64,000 nt of DNA from assembly GCF_035582795.1 (NCBI RefSeq), contig NW_027445436.1, positions 990,770 to 1,054,769 of the forward strand, written 5' to 3'. Below, one piece after another: positions 26,207-36,625 of this stretch; the stretch's first letter is position 1; every line of letters begins with the position of its first letter. The position numbers were made by a program, and so were the translations under genes. Source of the stretch: Mycteria americana (taxonomy: Eukaryota > Chordata > Aves > Ciconiiformes > Ciconiidae). Under the pieces are notes generated by a model. That model was not told the DNA's origin. It did not search any database and saw only the letters and a list, made by a program, of their open reading frames with translations.

Positions 26207-28933
26207 ATGGGCACTGGGGAGCAGCCGCCCAACCCGTCACTTACATGGGTTACAAATGAGCCTGTGTGGGTTGACCAGTGGCCCATGACTAAAGAGCGAC
26301 TGCAAATTGCCAAACAATTGGTTGCTGAACAACTGGCAGCTGGACATATTAAGCCTTCTGTTAGTCCCTGGAACACTCCCATTTTTGTAATCCCGAAGAA
26401 AAGTGGAAAATGGCGACTTTTGCATGACTTGTGTAAGGTCAATGACCAAATGCAATCTATGGGTGCGTTGCAGCCCGGAATGCCATCTCTCAGTATGTTA
26501 CCACGCGGATGGCACATCTTGATAGTCGACTTAAAAGACTGTTTTTTTACCATTCCACTGCACCCGCAAGACACTCAACGTTTCGCCTTCTCTGTGCCGA
26601 CGATGAACAAGGCTGCACCGGCAGAGCAATACGAATGGGTTGTTTTACCACAAGGAATGAAAAATTCACCCACATTGTGTCAATTGTATGTAGCGTGGGC
26701 GCTGCAACCACTTCGAGCCCAATGGTCAAATACGATAATTTATCATTATATGGACGATATTCTTTGCTGTCGAGAACAGCCATTCTCAGACGAGTCATTG
26801 CGCCAGCTCATCACCATATTAGCGAAAAAGGGGCTTGTCATTGCACCAGAGAAGGTGCAGCATACTGCCCCTTGGAAATATCTTGGGTGGTCTATTACAG
26901 ACTCAAAAATCCGACCACAAAAAACAGAGCTTGTCACTCAACTGCATACCTTACATGACATCCAAACCTTGCTTGGGGACATTCAATGGGTTCGCAATTG
27001 TGTTGGTATTTCTAATACTGACATTGCACCCCTGACTGCGTTATTGCGCGGGACAAATCCTGCGGACAAAGTGACATTAACAATGGAGCACCACTCGGTG
27101 CTACAGCAAATCATTCAAAAAATGCACGCAGCTTGGTCATCGCGCCGCATCTTACCACTGCCAATATCGTTAATCGTCTGTAATGGAAAAGACTCACCTT
27201 ATGCAGTCATTTGTCAGTGGCAAAATAAGAAAGGGGAACTCACCTCAACCTTTCAATTAAATGCCACTGCCACTGCCAAATGCAAAGGACAAGGAGATAT
27301 GTTCAATATTTTAGAATGGGTATTTTTAAGCGTACAACCAAAAAGGAGTATCCAAACACGAACTGAAGCAGTAGGCGAATTAATACGGAAAGGACGGTCA
27401 CGAATTATAGAAATTAGTGGCCAGGAACCAGAGGACATTAGTATACCTGTTAGTACTGTGGAGGTAGAGTGGTGGCTTCGTAATGCTGAGGCCATACAGA
27501 ATGCCCTATTAGGCTACGGTGGTAAAATACACTCTCAACAACCACAAGGAAAATTATGGCAGATGTTAAGACGGAATCAGTGGATACAGAGATCCAAAGT
27601 AAGCAACAACCCATTACCAGATGGTGTCACTGTGTATACAGATGCAGGCAAGCGCCTGCGGCGTGCAGCCTGTGTCTGGAAGGAAGGCGACAATTGGAAG
27701 CAGTATGTCATGGAGGGGCAGCCTCAAGATTCCCTCCAGACTTTGGAACTGACTGCAGTAATTTGGGCTTTGACTAATTGGATAAATATTCCCTTAAATG
27801 TGGTAACTGACTCAATGTATGTGGCTGGAATAGTGCCACGTCTAGAAGATGCCCTATTACGGGAAACAACGAATCCTAGATTGGGGAGTTTATTTATCAG
27901 ACTGCGGTCTGTATTAGGTCAACGTACAGCAGCCTGCTGTATCATCCATATTCGTAGCCATCAATTGGACCTTGGTCTTGGTCAAGGTAATCAGCTGGCT
28001 GACAGTCTGGTTAGTCCCGTGTGCCACGCACCTCCTATGGACAAATTTCAACAAGCTAGACAAAGTCATGAAAATTTCCACCAAAATGCTAAAGGTCTAA
28101 AAAGACAATTTAATTTAACGGAAAATGAAGCAAGAGGTATAATCCAGGCCTGTCCAAAATGTGGAAATCACGGTCCAGGCATAGGGTCTGGAGTGAATCC
28201 AAAAGGATTAAAAGCGTTAGAATTATGGCAGATGGATGTCACACATGTTCCCGAATTTGGTCGATTGAAATATTTGCATGTCACCATAGACACCTTTTCA
28301 AAAATGATATGGGCAACTGCGTTGCCTGGAGAAAAGGCGCATCATGTATGTAAACATTTGCTCGCTTGTTTTGCGGTGCTAGGTGTGCCTGAGCGTATCA
28401 AAACAGATAATGGGCCTGCTTATATTAGCCAAAAAGTTAGCGCATTTTTAGCAAAATGGGGAGTCAATCATGTTACAGGGATCCCACACTCGCCTACTGG
28501 TCAAGGACTAGTGGAGCGCACGCATCAAATTTTGAAGGACTATCTAAATAAGCAAAAGGATATAGAGGTAGACCCTCAACAGAGGGTGCATCGTGTACTG
28601 TTTACACTGAACTTTCTCTGTCTTATGGGAGATAGAGAAGAACCGCCGGTAGTAATCCATCATCAGCACCTTAAATTTAATGATACAATGACACTACCAC
28701 AATTTAAAGTAAATTACAAGGATCCTGCCTCTGGAATGTGGCTAGGGCCAGTCCCAGTTATATTTAATGGTCGAGGATATATGTGTGTTTCCACAGGTCG
28801 CGGTCCAGTGTGGGTGCCGAGCAGAAACGTGAAGCCTGTTCTAACTCCTCATGGCTCATCCGACAAGCAAGATGAACCTACCCCTGATCATCGGGATAGT
28901 ACTCCCGGTGGTGATGAGTCTTCACAAAATTGA
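26207..28933 (+). CDS. pol: Pol, unit 4, with R76C in reverse transcriptase
   Basis: 908 codons, open throughout, with Gln141. A private C-to-T change at 26432 turns CGT into TGT (Arg76 to Cys). Arg76 lies in the fingers motif LLHDLRKVN, where an arginine is strongly conserved among retroviral reverse transcriptases and helps contact the incoming nucleotide region. Unit 4 polymerase may therefore be impaired. RNase H and integrase residues are intact. Confidence 0.94.
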   Translation: MGTGEQPPNPSLTWVTNEPVWVDQWPMTKERLQIAKQLVAEQLAAGHIKPSVSPWNTPIFVIPKKSGKWRLLHDLCKVNDQMQSMGALQPGMPSLSMLPRGWHILIVDLKDCFFTIPLHPQDTQRFAFSVPTMNKAAPAEQYEWVVLPQGMKNSPTLCQLYVAWALQPLRAQWSNTIIYHYMDDILCCREQPFSDESLRQLITILAKKGLVIAPEKVQHTAPWKYLGWSITDSKIRPQKTELVTQLHTLHDIQTLLGDIQWVRNCVGISNTDIAPLTALLRGTNPADKVTLTMEHHSVLQQIIQKMHAAWSSRRILPLPISLIVCNGKDSPYAVICQWQNKKGELTSTFQLNATATAKCKGQGDMFNILEWVFLSVQPKRSIQTRTEAVGELIRKGRSRIIEISGQEPEDISIPVSTVEVEWWLRNAEAIQNALLGYGGKIHSQQPQGKLWQMLRRNQWIQRSKVSNNPLPDGVTVYTDAGKRLRRAACVWKEGDNWKQYVMEGQPQDSLQTLELTAVIWALTNWINIPLNVVTDSMYVAGIVPRLEDALLRETTNPRLGSLFIRLRSVLGQRTAACCIIHIRSHQLDLGLGQGNQLADSLVSPVCHAPPMDKFQQARQSHENFHQNAKGLKRQFNLTENEARGIIQACPKCGNHGPGIGSGVNPKGLKALELWQMDVTHVPEFGRLKYLHVTIDTFSKMIWATALPGEKAHHVCKHLLACFAVLGVPERIKTDNGPAYISQKVSAFLAKWGVNHVTGIPHSPTGQGLVERTHQILKDYLNKQKDIEVDPQQRVHRVLFTLNFLCLMGDREEPPVVIHHQHLKFNDTMTLPQFKVNYKDPASGMWLGPVPVIFNGRGYMCVSTGRGPVWVPSRNVKPVLTPHGSSDKQDEPTPDHRDSTPGGDESSQN

Positions 28934-30281
28934 GCCCAGAGAAAATATGTGGGTTACCTGGGCGAACAAAACAGGTCAACAAGCGTTTTGCCTCTCACTT
29001 GCGTCTGCTACAGAGCCTTTCCGGACGTGTCTACTAGGGGTACCAGGTTTTAAGGCAACTGACTTTAGTAGTTTTGCTACAAAAAACTGTAGTCGAGCTA
29101 CCAATGTTAGTGGCTGCAGTGCCACACTCATCAATAGTCTAAATGTTACACTGCCGTGGGACCCCCAAGAGTTAAGCTTATTAGGATCAATGAGAAATGG
29201 CAATAAAACAAAAAATTGGACTCAAACTTGTTTTATATTTGGAGGACCCGCCTTTACTGGCACCAATTATTATAGAACATCTAACTGGATTGAGTGGACA
29301 AATGTCACGTCAAAAGAAAGGCGCTATAACGATTATTACGATCCAGCTGGTTATTGTGGGGACCAGGCAGCCCTAGGAGCCGAGACTAAGGGAGGGGTAC
29401 CAATCTGGAACAATGGCACTCCAAAGGCCTTGCCTCCAGATGTTTTTTTAATATGTGGTGATAGAGCGTGGCAAGGTGTTCCACAGAACGTGTTTGGTGG
29501 GCCGTGCTATCTTGGAAAATTAACGTTATTAGCCCCAGATCAAAATTGGTGGAAAGATGTAAGAAATAAAACAATAGAAATCAAACATCGAACCAAACGA
29601 GAAATCACGGGTCTTTCCCCGGATTGTGATGATGAACTTGCCCTCCTCAGTACCACTGAGAGAGTGTTCCTGTCCCTGTTCATACCTGGGGGGGCAGCAG
29701 GACGAGCCCTGAAACAGGTTGGGCAATTAGCCTGTTGGGCTAAAAAACAAGCAAAAGTCACCACCCAGGTAATAGAAACACTATTAGAGGATCAAAATAG
29801 CTTACGCCACGCAATTTTGCAAAATAGAGCAGCAATTGATTTTTTATTATTAGCCCAAGGTCATGGTTGTGAGGATTTTGAAGGCATGTGTTGTATGAAC
29901 CTGTCTGATCACAGTGAATCAATTCACAAACAACTACGATGGCTGAAAGAGCATGCCAACAAAATTCGACAAAATCAGGGGTTTTTTGATGAGTGGTTAA
30001 CCAGTTTGTTTGGGTCCTTACCATCATGGCTAAAGGGTTTGTTAGCTGAGGGATTACGACTTTTAATAATTTTGGTTATCATAGGTCTGTGTTTTTGCGT
30101 AGCATGTAGCTGTGTCAAAAAGGCTTTTAGAACCATGATAAATCATGCCTGGATCGCTCAAAAACAAGAAGGGGGAATTGTGGAAGAATGGTTAAGTGAA
30201 AAAGGACACAGCTTAATTGATGTGAGCAATCCAGCCTTTGATGGGGCCTGGGAGCCAGAGATCAAGGTGAAATTCCCTTGA
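28851..30281 (+). CDS. env: Env glycoprotein, unit 4
   Basis: 476 aa, translation identical to the other units. The C-terminal 33 codons lie in LTR 5. Confidence 0.94.
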   Translation: MAHPTSKMNLPLIIGIVLPVVMSLHKIEPRENMWVTWANKTGQQAFCLSLASATEPFRTCLLGVPGFKATDFSSFATKNCSRATNVSGCSATLINSLNVTLPWDPQELSLLGSMRNGNKTKNWTQTCFIFGGPAFTGTNYYRTSNWIEWTNVTSKERRYNDYYDPAGYCGDQAALGAETKGGVPIWNNGTPKALPPDVFLICGDRAWQGVPQNVFGGPCYLGKLTLLAPDQNWWKDVRNKTIEIKHRTKREITGLSPDCDDELALLSTTERVFLSLFIPGGAAGRALKQVGQLACWAKKQAKVTTQVIETLLEDQNSLRHAILQNRAAIDFLLLAQGHGCEDFEGMCCMNLSDHSESIHKQLRWLKEHANKIRQNQGFFDEWLTSLFGSLPSWLKGLLAEGLRLLIILVIIGLCFCVACSCVKKAFRTMINHAWIAQKQEGGIVEEWLSEKGHSLIDVSNPAFDGAWEPEIKVKFP

Positions 30282-30562
30282 GAACAGCAGAAGGAGTACT
30301 TGGTAAAGCAAGATAAGCGGGACTAAGCCTGGGAAAGTGCTGATAAGACCCCCTTTGTGAACAGTGCGTGAACGGCAACTTTGTACCAATCATATAATTG
30401 TTTTAAGCGCGTGGACAAGTATAGTTATCCAATAGAATAGTCGCTGTTAGCGCGTGCTTTGCTTAGCATCTATATAAACCTGTTAAGTAATCTGAATAAA
30501 GGAGAACGACCATACTCATATTGAGATTCATCGTTACTCCGGGTCCGTCTCCCACTCCGACA
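30179..30562 (+). mobile_element. LTR 5 (3' LTR of the array)
   Basis: It ends CCGACA at 30562 directly against the right GTTGT duplication; no primer binding site follows. It has T at 30399 and a private G at 30317, where the other four LTRs have A. TATA is at 30471-30478 and AATAAA at 30495-30500. Confidence 0.95.
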
Positions 30563-30567
30563 GTTGT
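30563..30567. repeat. Target-site duplication GTTGT, right copy
   Basis: This is the partner of the GTTGT at 1518-1522. The pair flanks the entire 29,040-bp array rather than any single unit, so the four-unit array descends from one integration event. Confidence 0.9.
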
Positions 30568-32815
30568 TTCAGAAATTAGTCCCGTTGTCTGACTCAATTC
30601 TCTCTGGGGTGCCATGTCACCAAAAGACTTGCTTTTCAAGGCCCAGGATAGTGTTCCGGGCGGTGGCATGGGGCACAGGATATGTTTCCAGCCATCCAGT
30701 GGTTGCTCCCAAAATTGTAAGCACATGGCACTTGTCTTGGCGGGTTTGTGGGAGTGTGATATAATCGATCTGCCAGGCCTCCCCATATTTATATTTCAGC
30801 CATCGCCCTCCATACCACAGAGGCTTTAACAACTTGGCTTCCTTGATTGCAGCGCGTGTCTCACATTCATGGATAACCTGTGCAATAGTACCCATGGTCA
30901 AGCCACCCCTCGATCACAAGCCCATCTATATGTTTCATCTCTTCCTTAATGGCCTGAGGTATCATGGGCCCACCAAGCTATAAATAATTCACCCTTCTGT
31001 TGCCAGTCCAGATCCACCTGAGCCACTTCAATCTTAGCAGCCTGATCCACCTGCTGGTTGTTTTGATGTTCTTCAGTGGCCTGACTCTTGGGTATGTGAA
31101 CATCTACGTGATGTACTTTTACAACCAGGTTCTCTACCCGGGCAGCAATATTTTGCCACAATGCTGCAGCCCAGATGGGTTTGCCTCTGCCCTGCCAATT
31201 GTTCTGCTTCCATTGCTGTAACCACCCCCACAGGGCATTTGCCACCATCCATGAGTCAGTATAGAGATAGAGCACTGGCCACTTTTCTCGTTCAGCAATG
31301 TCTAAAGCCAGCCGAATGGCCTTTACTTCTGCAGACTGACTCGATTCACCTTCTCCTTCAGCACTATCTGTGACGTCATATAGGACTCCATACAGCAGCT
31401 TTCCATCTCCGATGCTTTCCCAAAATATGACAGGACCCATCAGTAAACAGGGCATATTGCTTCTCATTTTCTGGTAGTTTATTGCACAGTGGGACCTCCT
31501 CAGCACGTGTCACCTCCTCCTCTGGTGATATTCTGAAATCTTTGCCTTCTGGCCAGTCCATAATTACTTCCAAGATCTATGGGTGACTGGGGTTTCCTAT
31601 CTGAACCTGTTGTGTGATCAGTGCAACCCACTTACTCCACGTAGCATCAGTTGCATGATGTGTAGAGGGGACCCTCCCTTTGAACATCCAGCCCAGCACC
31701 GGCAGTCGGGGTGCCAGGAGGAGCTGTGCTTCAGTACCAACCACTTCCAAAGCAGCTTGAACCCCTTCATATGCTGCCAATATCTCTTTTTCAGTCGGAG
31801 TATAGCGGGCCTCAGATCCTCTGTATCCCCGACTCTAAAACCCTAGGGGTCGACCTCGAGTCTCCCCTGGTGCTTTCTGCCAGAGGCTCCAGGTAGGGCC
31901 ATTCTCCCTGGCTGCGGTGTAGAGCACATTTTTTACATCTTGCCCTGCCCGGACTGGCACAAGGGCTACTGCATGAACTATCTCCCATTTAATTTGTTCA
32001 AAGGCTTGTTGTTGCTCAGGGCCCCACTTGAAATCATTCTTCTTCCGGGTCACTTGATAGAGAGGGCTTACGATCAGACTGTAATTTGGAATATGCATTC
32101 TCCAGAAACCCACAACGCCTAAGAAAGCTTGTGTTTCCTTTTTGCTAGTTGGTGGAGACATGGCTGTTGTTTTGTTGATCACATGCATTGGGATCTGACG
32201 ACATCCATCTTGCCATTTTATTCCTAAAAACTGGATCTCCTGTGCAGGTCCCTTGACCTTACTTTGTTTTATGGCAAAACCAGCTTTCAGGAGGATTTGG
32301 ACTATTTTCTTCCCTTTCTCAAAAACTTCCTCTGCTGTATTGCCCCACACGATTATGTCATCAATGTATTGCAGATGTTCTGGAGCTTCACCCTGTTCCA
32401 GTGCCGTCTGGATCAGTCCATGGCAAATGGTAGGGCTGTGTTTCCACCCCTGGGGCAGTCGATTCCAAGTGTACCGAACACCCCTCCAAGTGAAAGCAAA
32501 CTGTGGCCTGCACTCTGCTGCCAAAGGGATTGAGAAAAACCCGTTAGCGATATCAGTTGTAGCATACCATATGGCTGCTTTTGAGTCCAGTTCGTATTGA
32601 AGTTCTAGCATGTCTGGCACGGCAGCACTCAGGGGCGGCGTGACTTCATTCAGGCCACGATAGTCTACGGTCAGTCTCCACTCTCCATTAGACTTTTGCA
32701 CTGGCCTTATGGGACTGTTAGAACGTACACGAGTCTTGCTGATCACTTCTTGGCTCTCCAGTCGACAAATCAGCTTATGGATGGGAATCAGGGAGTCTCG
32801 GTTGGTACGATACTG
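30563..32815 (-). pseudogene. ERVL-like pol (RT, RNase H, integrase N-part), broken
   Basis: The minus-strand RT segment 31835-32746 has conserved blocks VDYRGLNEVT, LPQGWKHSPTICHG and YIDD (in LQYIDDIIVWG). The frame is broken by TGA at 32816-32818, TAG at 31835-31837 and TAG at 31577-31579. RNase H begins in one frame (LFTDGSC, 31376-31573) and continues in another (30946-31506, with TDSWMVANALWGW), so there is a frameshift between them. Integrase follows at 30617-30901 (TLPQTRQDKCHVLTI, ATTGWLETYPVPH) and is cut by the array insertion at 30563; its remainder is 664-1522. Confidence 0.85.
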
Positions 32816-33301
32816 TCACTGGTGCACTGTTGTGGTAGCGATTGGCACCTGTTGTTCTTCAACCCTCAGCATCCCCACCACAGAAGGGTCCTCTGAGAGA
32901 CCGGGCAAGGTGGACAGCTGTTTAATTTCCTCCATCTCCAAGGCAGCTATACCAAAAGCCCACCAGTACCCTTTTGGGTCCTTGAAATACCCTCTCCTGA
33001 GGTAGTCTATGCCAAGGATGCACGGAGCCTCTGGGCCAGGCACAATGGGGTGCTTTTGCCACTCATTCCCAGTTAGGCTCACTTCGGCCTCCAATACAGT
33101 TAGCTGTTGGGATCCCCCTGTTACTCCAGAAATACAGATGGGTTCTGCCCCTATATAGCTTGATGGCATTAGGGTACAGTGTGCACCGGTGTCTACTAGA
33201 GCCTTATACTCCTGTGGGTCTGATGTGCCAGGCCATTGGATCCACACAGTCCAGTAAACCCGGTTGTCCCTTTCCTCCACGTGGCTGGAGGCAGGGCCCC
33301 T
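32816..33301 (-). pseudogene. ERVL-like protease region
   Basis: The minus-strand frame carries VDTGAHCTLMPSS, a retroviral aspartic protease active site, and GIDYLRRGYF near its end. It is in the same frame as the gag remnant upstream, separated by a single TAG (33302-33304). That layout is compatible with gammaretrovirus-like stop readthrough, or the TAG may be a mutation. It ends at an in-frame TGA before the RT region. Confidence 0.7.
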
Positions 33302-34565
33302 CTAGTCCTGGTCATAGTATTTATTACCCACTTCTTGTACATATGAGTCAGGAGCTCCTTCATTAAGATCAGCCCTTCTACTCTGTCTGGGGAACTGTCC
33401 ACTGGAAACCAGAGCAGCAATTTTCCTGGAAGAATTCCCTTGTGTGATTGTTTTTCCTTGCAACTCCTGTACATGTGATTGTAGGGTAAGGGTAGGTTTT
33501 CCATCCCACTTCCTCATGTCCTCTCTGTGGTCACGCAGGTAAAACCATAGGGTGCCCCGTGGTGTGTACCCTCTATATCCTCTCTCTTGAGCAGAAGAAC
33601 GCTGACTCCTAGTAGCTGAGGCACTGGTCTGTACAGGTAAGGAGTAGGACCTATCTTCTTTGAGTAGCTGGACCTCCCGGGACAGTTTCTCCACAGCCAA
33701 GAGGAGGGAGGAAGAGATACTTTCTTCGTATTCCCGGAGCTGGCTAGCCGCTTCATCCACTGTGGGACCCTCTCCATCTTTCCAGGTCAGTATTGCCAAT
33801 GAGTTGGCACACGACAATGGTGCGTTCCATACCAACTTCCGCCACATGAGTCGTGTGCACTGGACCTAATCTGGATCTTTGGGTAACCGCTTGTCATTCA
33901 GGTCACCATAAATCACCTCCAGCACAGCTAATTCCCTCAGGTACTGGATACCTTTCTCTATGGTGGTCCATTTCCTGGGGCGATATACAACATCTTCCTT
34001 GAAGGGATATATTTCCTTCATAGCTGACAGGAGTCGCCTCCAGAGGCTGAGGGCTGGTGCCCCTTTTCCAATTGCTTTGTCAATGCCCCCTTCCCTAGAA
34101 ATGGATCCCAGCTGTTTGGCTTCCTTACCCTCTAATTCCAGGCTACTGGCCCTGTTATCCCAGCATCGGAGCAGCCAGGAGACAACATGCTCACCTGCAT
34201 GACGGCTGAAATATTTTCGCATATCTCGCAGCTCACTCATGAATAGGGATCGGGTGGTTTTCGTCTTGTCCACGAGTTCTTCCTCTTCCTCTCCTTGTGA
34301 TGGCCCTTCTCTTTCATCTTCCCTTTCTAAACGATCTGACTTTCACTTCCAGGATTTCTTCTTGTGTATAGGGGTGACTGAAACTGACACGGGTTGGTTT
34401 CCTGGTTGAACCGCAGTGCCTGTCGCAGGGGGGCTGGAGTGACCACAGTGCCTGTTGCAGAGGGGGCTGGAGTAGCCGCAGCGCCGGTTCTTTTGTCACC
34501 AGATCCTTGAGGGTTTGAATAGTGTTGAACAGGGCTCGGTAGGCATGGGCCGGGCCCCAGCACAA
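33302..34565 (-). pseudogene. ERVL-like gag remnant
   Basis: Minus-strand frames 33866-34273 and 33302-33847 are the same frame interrupted by one TAG (33866-33868). The protein is charged and includes LWRRLLSAMKEIYPF; no zinc knuckle was recognised. A further stretch at 34314-34565 in another frame (HAYRALFNTIQTLKDLV) looks like the gag N-terminal part, implying a frameshift near 34300. It includes a short imperfect duplication (CAGTGCCTGTYGCAG blocks at about 34417 and 34448). Gag identity is inferred from position upstream of protease. Confidence 0.6.
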
Positions 34566-34770
34566 TGCAGTGATTTATATCTCCTTAGAATTGGCAGGGT
34601 GACAACATACTTTTTCCAAATATTCTAGTTTTTCAGGATTCTGCACTTATTCAGGGGTGAAGTTCCAAAACACTAGAAGTGCCCACCGTCCTAGGCATTT
34701 GCCCATGCTATCCCACATACCCTGCCACCCTGCCATGATATTCTCAAATTGCTTACTAATTTTGGAAAAA
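34566..34770 (-). other. ERVL-like 5' leader remnant, no 5' LTR
   Basis: AT-rich non-coding sequence between the gag remnant and the CR1 3' end. No LTR or primer binding site can be recognised, so the minus-strand ERVL copy lacks its 5' end. Confidence 0.4.
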
Positions 34771-36625
34771 ATCACAGAATCGTATAGGTTGGAAAAGACC
34801 TTTAAGATTATCAAGTTCAACTGTAAACCTTACACTGCCAAGACCACCACTACACCATGTCCCTAAGCACCTCATCCAAACGTCTTTTAAATACTTCCAG
34901 GGATGGCGACTCAACCACTTCCCTGGGCAGCCTGTTCCAATGCTTGATAACCCTTTCAGTGAAGTAAAATTTCCTAATATCCAGTCTAAACCTCCCCTGG
35001 CGCAACTTGAGGCCATTTCCTCTTGTCCTATCACTTGTTACCTGGGAGAAGAGACCGCCCCCACCTCTCTACACCCTCCTTTCAGGTAGTTGTAGAGAGC
35101 GATGAGGTCTCCCCTCAGCATCCTTTTCTCCAGGCTAAACAACCCCAGTTCCCTCAGCCGCTCCTCATAAGACTTATGCTCTAGACCCTTCACCAGCTTT
35201 GTTGCCTTTCTCTGGACACGCTCCAGCACTTCAATGTCTCTATTGTAGTGAGGGGACCAGAACCGAACACAGCATTCGAGGTGCGGCCTCACCAGTGCCG
35301 AGTACAGGGTCACGATCACTTCCCTAGTCCTGCTGGCCACGCTATTTCTGATACAAGCCAGGATGCCATTGGCCTTCTTGGCCACCTGGGCACACTGCTG
35401 GCTCATATTCAGGCGGCTGTCAACCAACACCCCCAGGTCCTTTTCCACCAGGCAGCTTTCCAGCCACTCTTCCCCAAGCCTGTAGCGTTGCATGGGGTTG
35501 TTGAGACCCAAGTGCAGGACCTTGCACTTAGCCTTGTTGAACCTCATACAATTGGCCCCAGCCCATTGATCCAGCCTGTCCAGGTCCCTCTGCAGAGCCT
35601 TCCTCCCCTCAAGCAGATCAACACTCCCACACAACTTGGGGTCATCTGCAAACTTCCTGAGGGTGCACTCGATCCCTTCGTCCAGATCATTGATAAAGAT
35701 ATTAAACAGGACTGGCCCCGACACAGAGCCCTGGGGAACACCGCTTGTGACCGGCCGCCAACCGGAGTAAACTCCATTCACCACCACTCTTTGGGCCCGG
35801 CCATCCAGCCAGTTCTTTACCCAGCAAAGAGTACACCCGTCCAAGCCATGAGCTGCCAGTTTCTCCAGGATAATGCTGTGGGAAACAGTGTCAAAGGCTT
35901 TACTGAAGTCTAGATAGACAACATCCACAGCTTTCCCCTCATCCATTAGGCGGGTCACCTTGTCCTAGAAGGTGAAGCAGGTCAAGCAGGACCTGCCTTT
36001 CCTAAACCCATGCTGGCTGGGCTTGATCCCTTGGTTATCCTCTACATGCCATGTGATGGCACTCAGGATGATCTGCTCCATCAGCTTTCCTGGTACTGAG
36101 GTCAGGCTGACAGGCCTGTAGTTCCCCAGGTCCTCCTTCCGGCCCTTCTTGTAGGTGGATGTCACATTTGCTAACCTGCAGTGAACTGGGACCTCCCCAG
36201 TTAGCCAGGACTGCTGGTAAATGATGGAAAGGGGCTTGGTCAGTGCATCTGCCTGCTCCCTCAGTACTCTCGGGTGGATCTCATCAGGCCCCATAGACTT
36301 GTGAGTGTCTAAGTGGTGTAGCAGTTCACTAACCATTTCCCCCTGGATTATGGGGGCTCCATTCTGGTCCCCATCCCTATCTTCCAACTCGGGCGGCTAG
36401 GTACCCAGAGAACAAGTGGTCTTACTATTAAAGACTGAGGTAAAGAAGGCATTTAGTACCTCAGCCTTTTCCTCATCCTTGGTCACTGTGTTCCCTCCCC
36501 CATCTAAGAGAGGCTGGAGATTCTCCTTAGCTCTCCTTTTGCTGCTAAGGTATTTGAAGAAATATATTTTGTTGTCTGTTATGGCAGTAGCCAGATTGAG
36601 CTCTAGCTCAGCTTTGGCGGTGGAA
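34771..36625 (-). mobile_element. CR1 LINE, 5'-truncated, RT nearly intact
   Basis: On the minus strand this runs from a truncated ORF2 to the CR1 3' end next to 34771 (AATCACAGAATCGTATAGG on the plus strand). The ORF2 part encodes LINE reverse transcriptase motifs: [64 protein letters not shown] and FADD (35038-36620). Only two nonsense codons interrupt it, TAG at 36397-36399 and TAG at 35965-35967. ORF2 ends at 35038, followed by a roughly 270-bp 3' UTR. Its 5' end abuts the plus-strand ERVL fragment. Confidence 0.9.
35038..36396 (-). pseudogene. CR1 ORF2 reverse transcriptase with one internal stop
   Basis: Frames 35965-36387 and 35038-35958 are in the same register. Only the TAG at 35965-35967 separates them, immediately before [11 protein letters not shown]. 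The catalytic FADD is followed by PKL rather than the usual TKL of this family. Two stops in about 1.6 kb suggest a fairly young copy. Confidence 0.85.

Larger units (their letters stand above)
1523..30562 (+). mobile_element. Tandem array of a class II endogenous retrovirus (4 internals, 5 LTRs)
   Basis: The layout is LTR-internal-LTR-internal-LTR-internal-LTR-internal-LTR with an exact 7164-bp period (384-bp LTR plus 6780-bp internal). Every gag, pro, pol and env frame is open in all four units. Comparison by eye found single-base differences at 3970, 5136, 13360 and 26432 (internals), an A/T site at LTR position 221, and one private LTR5 change at 30317. The element sits in the integrase region of a minus-strand ERVL-like provirus and is bounded by GTTGT duplications. 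Shared LTRs between neighbours are what unequal recombination between LTRs produces; an assembly artefact is the main alternative. Confidence 0.93.

Noticed and set aside
36416-36625. N-terminal extension of the plus-strand ERVL integrase frame
   Set aside because: This part is antisense to CR1 ORF2; only the portion after 36626 is integrase.
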